Assembly: GCA_910580075.1 (NCBI GenBank)
Contig: CAJTVR010000029.1
Span: 1 to 46,215, forward strand
From: an uncultured Eubacterium sp.
Lineage (GTDB): Bacteria > Bacillota > Clostridia > Lachnospirales > Lachnospiraceae
DNA: 46,215 bases
Reading direction: 5' to 3'
Shown here one piece after another: positions 40,606 through 46,215 of this stretch; position 1 is the first letter of the stretch, and the number at the start of each line of letters is the position of its first letter. A model generated the notes under the pieces. It was not told the DNA's origin. It did not search any database and saw only the letters and a list, made by a program, of their open reading frames with translations. A program made the translations under genes and the position numbers.

Positions 40606-43600
40606 TCACAAATATTTTTTTAGAACCGATTCTTTTTCTGCCTTTAAAGCACTTAGCTGAGTGCGTAGTCTAGTGATCTGTTCCTCTGATTGCTGAATTG
40701 CTACCATAATTTTTTCTTGTTCATCAAGCGGGAACAGTGGAATTGAAAAGTCCAGAACCTTCCGCTTGTCCGCCCTTGGCATTTTTACATTACTGCTGAT
40801 ATTTTGCATCTCATAAGCAAAAAAACGATCTGTGGATACAAGAGCAAAAACATATCGGGGAAGGGCTTTCTTCTCATCAACAGTCAAGACCAACACATCA
40901 CCAGAAGCGCCGCCATGATTGTCCGCAAGCCATGCTTTCTTCAAATAAGGGCGGATATTGGAAAGCAATATGTTTCCTGGATGATATGCAGTTACAGTAC
41001 CTGCTACTGGAACAAATTCGGATGCGCGTTTCCCTGCTACATTGGTAAGAAGATTATCAACACCGACATAGGTGTGCTCATCTAATCTTTCTGCATTGAT
41101 TTTCTCCTTCGAATAGGATGCCACTGTGCGCAACTTCACAAAATCAGCATCACTCTGATAGAGACTTTCTGTTACCGCTGAAACTTCATTCTGAATAAGG
41201 GATAGTTTTTCTTTTAGAACTTTTTCCCGATTTTCAACCGCTTCAATCTCATCCACAATTTTCCGCTGAATGTCCGACGGAGGGAAGGGGATCTTAATAG
41301 CACCTAATTTGCTGCCGATGTTGTTAATATTGGAACCAGTACTGCTTTGTCCCAAAAACAGACGATAGGACTTCGAAGAAAGAACTGCCCAAAGATATTT
41401 GGGTAAAATTTCGTTCGCCTTCTTGCGTAATATCCCCATAAAACCGCCTGCAAAGTATGGCAGATTCTCCGATATGATAGCACATTTCCCAACATGAACC
41501 TTGCTCCCGCTGGACATACAGATAAAGATATCGTCTTTGCAGAGTCTCTTAGTGCGGTCTGGTGTGAAATCCTCTCTGAGATAGATTTTCTTTGAAATTT
41601 TAAATGTACCATCATGCGAAATGTTATCAGCGGTTAAAACGACTTGATTTGTTTCCTCATATACCTGGTCGCTTTTGTCATAAGTTACCCCGCCGATTAT
41701 ATCCACAAGTTCTGTCATAGGTCTCAACGGATACTGCGATTTCATTCCCACAATCTTTCCTAAATTAATCTTCTTATTGAACCCGGTTGTTCCGTACTCA
41801 ATGAACTGATATAACCTCCCATAAAATATATGTTTTGTTAAGGACGGAGCGATTTCAGTTTTCTCACCTAAAAAAGCACGATAAATATAACCGCTAGCCT
41901 TATTGGGGTTTAGAAGATTGGTCTCATCGTAGAGCATTGTGCCGCCTGGGAGCCAGCGCAGTCCCTCATGCCCACGGCGTTCACTGAACTCATAACCTAA
42001 AAACTTCTTTTCATCCTTTCCGCTGCCAGCCTTAACTAAAACAATCTCCTGCTGATAAGTCAAGAGGAAGTAAAGCAGTTTATCCTTTTCAGTCGCAATC
42101 GCTTTGTCCGCAAATGGTTCGCCAAATGCCTTTTCGTAATCAAGGTAAAGATCATGAGCCTTTGCGGTTTCAGTTGGCTCATCAGAAAAAATACTGAGGT
42201 AATCTGACAGCGACAGACCATCATAAACGGTGGTAACAAATGTTGAGAAAGCGTATTCCAAACTGGCAGCAGAAACATCATTTTTTGTGGCAAAGAACTG
42301 ATCGACCTCTCGTATGATGTTCTCATGGTCGGTGTCCTTGCGGCGTTCCAGGAACAGGACAACGGTATTCGTTCCAGTTTTCATGAATGTACCAGAACCA
42401 AGTTCAACGATAGCCTTAAAATTAAAATATTTCAATAGAATTTCCCTGGCCCGGGCATGGATGCCGCTGTTGCTTAAAATCGAACTGGGCAAGATAACCG
42501 CAGCCCAGCCTCCGACTTTCAGCAGTTGCTTAGTGCGCTCTACAAACAAGCATTCAATTTCGGAACTGTTGTCCGTGAGATAAGAATAGAGGACGAAGGA
42601 CTCTTCGCCAAACTTAATTGTGCCCTTAAAGGAGTCAACTGAATAAGGGGGATTAGAAATCAATATATCAAATTGCCCGTTATCTTGTCCGCTAGCAAAC
42701 TTCAGCTTATCCCTATATGTTTCGTTTTTGGTGAAATGATCCAAGCCGTTGGCCCAGACAATATTTGCTTCCCCATCACCATTAAAGAAAGCACTGACTT
42801 TGGCTGTCTTAACAAGACGGTTATCCAAATCAATCCCATAAACTGTATTTCTTGCCCATTGAAACTTGATGATACCTTGCCAAACCTGAAACTGACTTCT
42901 AACAGCAGGAGAGGCGTGGTATAGGTCGATTGCGCCGGAGTCAATAATATTCTGCATCTGAGACATATACTCAGTAAGAAAATGACCACTGCCGCAAGCA
43001 TAATCAATGACAGTAGGCAAAGGCTCACCGTTGCGTACATTAACTCTATCCTGAACAAGTTTCTGAAGGGGTAGAACAGACAAAATAAACCGTGTAATGG
43101 GAACCGGAGTAAAATATTGTCTAGCTTCTTGCTTCATACTGGTATTGAGCAACAACTCAAAAAAGCTGCCAAGGAACTCATGCCGCTGAGCATATCTGAA
43201 TTTAAAAATCTGGAGCAGCTCAACAATTTCGCGCACAACTTTTGCGTTAAGTGTGAATGTTCTTTCATCCTGTACCTCAACAAATGCAAAATTCGGGCTT
43301 TTTTTCAGGCGGGTATTGGTATACATTTCCATGATCCATTGCTTAGTGGCGGGGTCGAGGCTGGTCAGCTTTTGTGCAACATCGTCTTGCGAGTAGTCGA
43401 TTACTCGAATTTCAAGGAAGCGCCACATACCCTCTTTGTATAGATCATTCAGACGCAGCTGGAGACTTTCATTTGTATCGCTTTCACGCCATTGGAAGTC
43501 CAGTTCATCTTCAGGATTTTTGTCCTCATCAATAATCTTGCAGACAAACAGATTGAGTAATTTATTAAAAGCGTTAGATTTGTCAGAAATAGCGTTATGG

Positions 43601-43968
43601 CGCAAAATTTCCATAATTTGGTTGTAAATTCTGCCGCTATCTTCTTCTTTGAGCGTTTTCAGTTCTCCATAAGTAAGTGACCTGTGTCTGATATCATAGG
43701 GGGCAGCATAGCTGTCAAAAATGCCGTTGTCCTTAAAATTTTTGTTCCAATGACTATATATATCTTTTACCTCAGACAGTCCGGCCCACGTATCTTCAAC
43801 ATCGATAATACTGTTGTGGTACTCAATAGCTGTTTCAATTCGTGAAGAATAAAGGCATAAATAGCGCGTGGCTCTAGCACTGCAATAATACGTAAACAGC
43901 TGTCCCCCATTTTTGGACATTTTTAGTTTCTCTTTTTTGTATTCAGCACCCCCAAGTTTTGCACTCAA
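40606..43968 (-). CDS. N6-adenine methylase fused to two specificity domains (type IIG-like, nuclease part out of frame)
   Basis: The 1120-residue frame has the N6-adenine methylase core: motif I DYACGSGHFLTEY (about 320-332) and motif IV ISNPPYS (about 437-443). A HsdM-type helical region precedes it. The C-terminal 375 residues hold two HsdS-like target-recognition domains (from about 747 and about 942), each closing in a coiled coil (IQRKIVDEIEAVENREKVLK; LDEQEKIMVAIQQSEEQI). The natural N terminus, a PD-(D/E)XK nuclease, is encoded in the overlapping frame 43943-44347. One extra G in a G5 run (43949-43953) separates them. The TTG giving this start lacks a ribosome binding site, so translation may begin at an internal ATG (MSKNGGQLF) or not at all. 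Confidence 0.85.
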   Translation of the reverse strand: MSAKLGGAEYKKEKLKMSKNGGQLFTYYCSARATRYLCLYSSRIETAIEYHNSIIDVEDTWAGLSEVKDIYSHWNKNFKDNGIFDSYAAPYDIRHRSLTYGELKTLKEEDSGRIYNQIMEILRHNAISDKSNAFNKLLNLFVCKIIDEDKNPEDELDFQWRESDTNESLQLRLNDLYKEGMWRFLEIRVIDYSQDDVAQKLTSLDPATKQWIMEMYTNTRLKKSPNFAFVEVQDERTFTLNAKVVREIVELLQIFKFRYAQRHEFLGSFFELLLNTSMKQEARQYFTPVPITRFILSVLPLQKLVQDRVNVRNGEPLPTVIDYACGSGHFLTEYMSQMQNIIDSGAIDLYHASPAVRSQFQVWQGIIKFQWARNTVYGIDLDNRLVKTAKVSAFFNGDGEANIVWANGLDHFTKNETYRDKLKFASGQDNGQFDILISNPPYSVDSFKGTIKFGEESFVLYSYLTDNSSEIECLFVERTKQLLKVGGWAAVILPSSILSNSGIHARAREILLKYFNFKAIVELGSGTFMKTGTNTVVLFLERRKDTDHENIIREVDQFFATKNDVSAASLEYAFSTFVTTVYDGLSLSDYLSIFSDEPTETAKAHDLYLDYEKAFGEPFADKAIATEKDKLLYFLLTYQQEIVLVKAGSGKDEKKFLGYEFSERRGHEGLRWLPGGTMLYDETNLLNPNKASGYIYRAFLGEKTEIAPSLTKHIFYGRLYQFIEYGTTGFNKKINLGKIVGMKSQYPLRPMTELVDIIGGVTYDKSDQVYEETNQVVLTADNISHDGTFKISKKIYLREDFTPDRTKRLCKDDIFICMSSGSKVHVGKCAIISENLPYFAGGFMGILRKKANEILPKYLWAVLSSKSYRLFLGQSSTGSNINNIGSKLGAIKIPFPPSDIQRKIVDEIEAVENREKVLKEKLSLIQNEVSAVTESLYQSDADFVKLRTVASYSKEKINAERLDEHTYVGVDNLLTNVAGKRASEFVPVAGTVTAYHPGNILLSNIRPYLKKAWLADNHGGASGDVLVLTVDEKKALPRYVFALVSTDRFFAYEMQNISSNVKMPRADKRKVLDFSIPLFPLDEQEKIMVAIQQSEEQITRLRTQLSALKAEKESVLKKYL

Positions 43969-44347
43969 TCATAAGGAATGGAGTACCATCGGTTGCTTTG
44001 ACCAATATATCAAGCCGTCCAGAGTGTCCACGTCCAGAAGGATAAACTTTTTCCAACTCTATGCTGGATGGAGAATATCCTTTTTTGAGCAGACGATCAA
44101 CGCACTCCAAGACAACAAGGTTTTCTGCTTGAGAAAAATTGCTTGTTGTCTTTCCGCAGACCGTGATATTAGAATTTTGAGGATTTGTATCTGCATCATA
44201 TACGAATTTCTTCTGATTGAAATCAACAAATATTGTGTACCCATCATGAGAGGGATAGACCTTGTGATAAATACCGGTTTTCCCATTCTGGGGAAGAAAA
44301 CCTATGGTTGCAATCAACGTTTTCAATATATTAGCATCTAGTTTCAT
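43943..44347 (-). CDS. N-terminal PD-(D/E)XK nuclease domain of the type IIG-like enzyme (frameshifted)
   Basis: 134 residues from ATG 44347 (GGAGG 8 bases upstream). It contains YHKVYPSHDGYTIFVDF and the nuclease site GRLDILVKATDG ... FLMIECKTWG, i.e. D-x(n)-E-x-K as in HsdR N-terminal domains. It ends WGC-stop. Removing one G from the run gives a seamless KTWGAEYKKEKLKMSKNGGQ into the methylase frame, exactly what an intact fusion would read. As it stands the cell would make a short nuclease fragment. The cause may be a real mutation, a slippage switch, or a base-calling error in a homopolymer. Confidence 0.82.
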   Translation of the reverse strand: MKLDANILKTLIATIGFLPQNGKTGIYHKVYPSHDGYTIFVDFNQKKFVYDADTNPQNSNITVCGKTTSNFSQAENLVVLECVDRLLKKGYSPSSIELEKVYPSGRGHSGRLDILVKATDGTPFLMIECKTWGC

Positions 44348-44378
44348 TAACTGCACCTCCCCATAAATATTCAAAATA

Positions 44379-44408
44379 AGTATACCACATATCTATCGCC
44401 ATTTGCAA
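44379..44408 (-). promoter_or_regulatory. Promoter for the type IIG-like gene
   Basis: On the minus strand: TTGCAA (44403-44408), an 18-base spacer, then TATACT (44379-44384), 31 bases before the nuclease-domain start codon. Confidence 0.55.
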
Positions 44409-44430
44409 GTGAGTGTTCACAAAATTTTTT

Positions 44431-44455
44431 GCCCACAGTAATATTGATTGTGGGC
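44431..44455. terminator. Perfect 7-bp hairpin upstream of the type IIG-like gene
   Basis: gcccaca (44431-44437) pairs with tgtgggc (44449-44455) around an 11-base loop, with aaaatttttt on the left. It lies in the divergent gap 44409-44657. A 108-codon minus-strand frame runs through the gap (44331-44657), but I do not accept it as a gene. Confidence 0.4.
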
Positions 44456-44657
44456 GAAATATCCTTGGCAGCTCGTCCTCATGGGAAATTCCTGGGTAAA
44501 GGGCGGCGGTAACTGGCTGGTCTGTCTTTACATAAAATCCTCCGTTTCCGACATCCAGCCCCTCTATTCCTATCTTGATTATACCGCATGGGGTGGCATA
44601 CTGTATAATCGTTTTATTTTTATTGTATAATTTTATATGATAAACATTAAATTTCAA

Positions 44658-44685
44658 TTGACAAAGATGTATAGTGTGATATACT
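44658..44685 (+). promoter_or_regulatory. Promoter of the DUF2975-Xre pair
   Basis: TTGACA (44658-44663), a 16-base spacer, then TATACT (44680-44685). A small inverted repeat, GTATA-N6-TATAC, overlaps the -10 and could be a site for the Xre regulator encoded in the same operon. Confidence 0.68.
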
Positions 44686-44716
44686 GTGTGTTAAGAAATG
44701 AAAGGAGCTTTTACTT

Positions 44717-45223
44717 ATGAAAGAAAAAACTTTGAAAAAATCTGCTCATTTTATCTCCATACTTCTTAACATTGGCTGCATTATTTTCGGGGTATTCAGT
44801 GTGTCGTTATTCGCAGGAATCATGGTTATCGTCTGCGCTCAGCTTTTTACGCCGGGAATGTTCCATAAAGCATGGGGAACTGCTATCAAAGCAGGGCAGA
44901 CTTTTAGTTTTGGACAATGTGTATTCTTTTTCATTTGCTGTCTAGGAAAATTTATCTGTATCTTTTTAGCCCTATATAACGCCAAAAGAATATTCGGATG
45001 TATCGGCAAAGGAGATTCTCCTTTTATAGCCAAAACAGCCATTCAGATACGGAAAATAGCGTTGTATGTTCTGATGTTTGCTGTACTTTCCGTACTCTCT
45101 GTATTTAAAATGGCGTTTTCATCATTCTTCATGTGTGCTTTATTTGCCCTCATCTTGTTTTGTATCTCCCTCATTTTTGATTATGGTTGTGAGCTGCAGC
45201 AAGAGGTAGATGAGACGCTATAA
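44717..45223 (+). CDS. DUF2975-like integral membrane protein
   Basis: The 168-residue protein has four hydrophobic segments at about 10-42, 68-88, 110-130 and 133-155, matching the four-helix layout of DUF2975 proteins. Its function is unknown. DUF2975 genes are very often followed by a small Xre-family regulator, as here (12-base gap), suggesting that the membrane protein and regulator act as a pair. AAAGGAG lies before the ATG. Confidence 0.75.
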   Translation: MKEKTLKKSAHFISILLNIGCIIFGVFSVSLFAGIMVIVCAQLFTPGMFHKAWGTAIKAGQTFSFGQCVFFFICCLGKFICIFLALYNAKRIFGCIGKGDSPFIAKTAIQIRKIALYVLMFAVLSVLSVFKMAFSSFFMCALFALILFCISLIFDYGCELQQEVDETL

Positions 45224-45235
45224 AGGAGATCTGAT

Positions 45236-45469
45236 ATGGCAATAATTTTAAGACTTGATAGAATGATGGCAGATAGAAAAATAAGCCTAAACGAACTATC
45301 TGAAAAGGTTGGTATTGCAAATGTTAACTTATCCAAGATCAAAACAGGGAAAGTAAGCGCTATTCGCTTTTCAACCTTAAATGCTATCTGTGACGCATTA
45401 GACTGTCAGCCCGGCGATATTTTAGAATTTCAAAAGGATATACAAGAATTCAGACAGGGAGGAATTTAA
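45236..45469 (+). CDS. Xre/Cro-type transcriptional regulator (short HTH)
   Basis: The 77-residue protein is a single helix-turn-helix domain: LDRMMADRKISLNELSEKVG, IANVNLSKIKTGK as the recognition region, then RFSTLNAICDALDCQPGDIL. The sequence is of the type found beside DUF2975 membrane proteins. AAGGAG lies 7 bases upstream. A GNAT acetyltransferase gene starts 4 bases after the stop, so the three genes are probably one operon. Confidence 0.88.
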   Translation: MAIILRLDRMMADRKISLNELSEKVGIANVNLSKIKTGKVSAIRFSTLNAICDALDCQPGDILEFQKDIQEFRQGGI

Positions 45470-45473
45470 AATC

Positions 45474-46004
45474 ATGGAGTACAGAACTCTTTCAGAACCT
45501 GAAATTACACGGGAGTTATTCGGCTGTTTTATCCGGCATCAGACAGTTACAAAATGTCTGCGCCGCGAAAACGGCCAGTGGACAGTCAGAGAGGATCCGT
45601 TTACGGACAACTGGTCTGAAAATGACTACGAGACACTGGTACAGTGCCTGAAAAATACCGCTGTTTCTGGCGGATTTGTATATGGGGCCTTTGCCGGCGG
45701 CGTATTAAAAGGATTTGTATCTGTCGAGTCAGAGTTATTTGGCAGCAGAAAGCAGTATCTTGATCTGTCAAGCCTGCATGCTTCTGAGGAAATGCGCAGG
45801 TCAGGAATCGGCAGAACACTGTTTGAGGCAGCGAAAGAATGGGCAAAAGAAAAGGGCGCTGAAAAACTATATATATCTGCGCATTCTGCTATAGAAAGCC
45901 AGGCGTTTTATGAAGCGATGGGCTGTGTGGATGCACTTGAATATCATCAGAAACATGTAGAACAGGAGCCTTATGACCGTCAGATGGAATGTGTTTTAGC
46001 ATAG
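45474..46004 (+). CDS. GNAT-family N-acetyltransferase
   Basis: The 176-residue protein has a GNAT fold in the C-terminal half: strand GFVSVESELFG, the acetyl-CoA pyrophosphate loop RRSGIGRTLFEAAKEWA (Q/RxxGxG/A pattern), then AEKLYISAHSAIESQAFYEAMG. The substrate is unknown. The first 60 residues are less conserved. It starts 4 bases after the Xre gene with AGGGAGGAAT upstream. Confidence 0.88.
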   Translation: MEYRTLSEPEITRELFGCFIRHQTVTKCLRRENGQWTVREDPFTDNWSENDYETLVQCLKNTAVSGGFVYGAFAGGVLKGFVSVESELFGSRKQYLDLSSLHASEEMRRSGIGRTLFEAAKEWAKEKGAEKLYISAHSAIESQAFYEAMGCVDALEYHQKHVEQEPYDRQMECVLA

Positions 46005-46043
46005 TATGTACCGGAAAATTTTAACTGGAGGGCAGGAAAACGG

Positions 46044-46160
46044 AGTCTGGACAGACATATAAAGTTCATCATGTTGTCTATGATAAACGTCCTTCTGCGG
46101 GACTGCACTGCAAAGCAGACAGCCAGAGACTGGACAGACACATAAATTCATCCAGTACCA
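46044..46160. repeat. Imperfect direct repeat, module shared with 23303-23336
   Basis: gtctggacagacatataaag (from 46045) and gactggacagacacataaat (from 46128) are related copies 83 bases apart. The second, read in reverse (ggctggtactggatgaattt), matches the flank at 23303-23336, which borders another repeat of the family. Confidence 0.6.
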
Positions 46161-46170
46161 GCCGGGAAGA

Positions 46171-46215
46171 GACACTTTTTCCTTTTTCTGTGACTCCGGA
46201 GAACAGTTAGAAATT
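46171..46215. repeat. Dispersed palindromic element, copy D (cut by window end)
   Basis: cactttttcctttttctgtg followed by actccggagaacagttagaa is the reverse complement of the right end of copy A (210-246). The element therefore runs off the right edge in reverse orientation. Confidence 0.75.

Noticed and set aside
44331..44657. 108-codon minus-strand gene upstream of the nuclease domain
   Set aside because: It overlaps the promoter, the ribosome binding site and the start of the type IIG-like gene and lacks its own ribosome binding site. Its peptide does look protein-like, so a remnant cannot be excluded.

Overview
The window looks like a chromosomal segment from a Gram-positive, low-to-mid GC Clostridia, most likely a Lachnospiraceae (Clostridium cluster XIVa) gut bacterium. 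The evidence is the adk-map-infA ... rpmJ-rpsM-rpsK-rpsD-rpoA-rplQ order, the long clostridial form of L17, strong AGGAGG ribosome binding sites with ATG/GTG/TTG starts, and a cytoplasmic zinc-binding chemoreceptor. Species cannot be named from this sequence alone.

Layout. (1) 1-12.6 kb: the end of the large ribosomal protein operon, but split. adk, map and infA end at a terminator, and about 6.6 kb of unrelated genes (HAAS membrane protein + PadR, Na/Pi cotransporter, HipA-like kinase, CZB chemoreceptor) sit between infA and rpmJ. rpmJ then restarts the operon from its own promoter. (2) 12.6-20.6 kb: housekeeping and signalling genes, mostly on the minus strand: mutS2 with a two-component pair, an SRAP protein, an unrecognised gene and a membrane chemoreceptor. 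(3) 21.3-23.2 kb: a self-regulated GntR/ABC-2 transporter operon with a clear inverted-repeat operator. (4) 23.7-26.0 kb: feoAB ferrous iron uptake. (5) 26.4-28.8 kb: an acyltransferase-like protein and a two-component pair whose kinase lacks its ATPase domain. (6) 28.9-44.4 kb: an accessory defence island. It holds a decayed AAA-ATPase gene, then a co-oriented operon of two cytosine-C5 methyltransferases, a McrB-type NTPase, a PD-(D/E)XK endonuclease resembling LlaJI R2, and a Vsr-type nick endonuclease. After these come a HelD-like helicase, a decayed O-acetyltransferase, IS110 and IS3 scraps, and a large nuclease-methylase-specificity (type IIG-like) enzyme broken by one extra G. (7) 44.7-46.0 kb: a small membrane protein/Xre regulator pair and a GNAT acetyltransferase.

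Two things run across regions. First, a dispersed palindromic element of about 250 bp appears at 1-249, 23397-23645 and 38732-38989, with a short related hairpin at 14176-14227 and the start of another copy at 46171-46215. The copies share a core, but the arms differ while staying self-complementary within each copy. Second, the defence island carries in-gene tandem repeats. A 42-bp unit encodes a 14-residue repeat peptide between the two methyltransferases, and a 40-bp unit begins inside the vsr 3' end.

How the genes probably work together: the two C5 methyltransferases would protect both strands of an asymmetric site, the McrB-like NTPase would drive cleavage by the PD-(D/E)XK subunit, and Vsr would repair T:G mismatches that arise when 5-methylcytosine deaminates. 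The LlaJI relationship is a family-level inference from gene order and motifs; the recognition site in this organism is not known.
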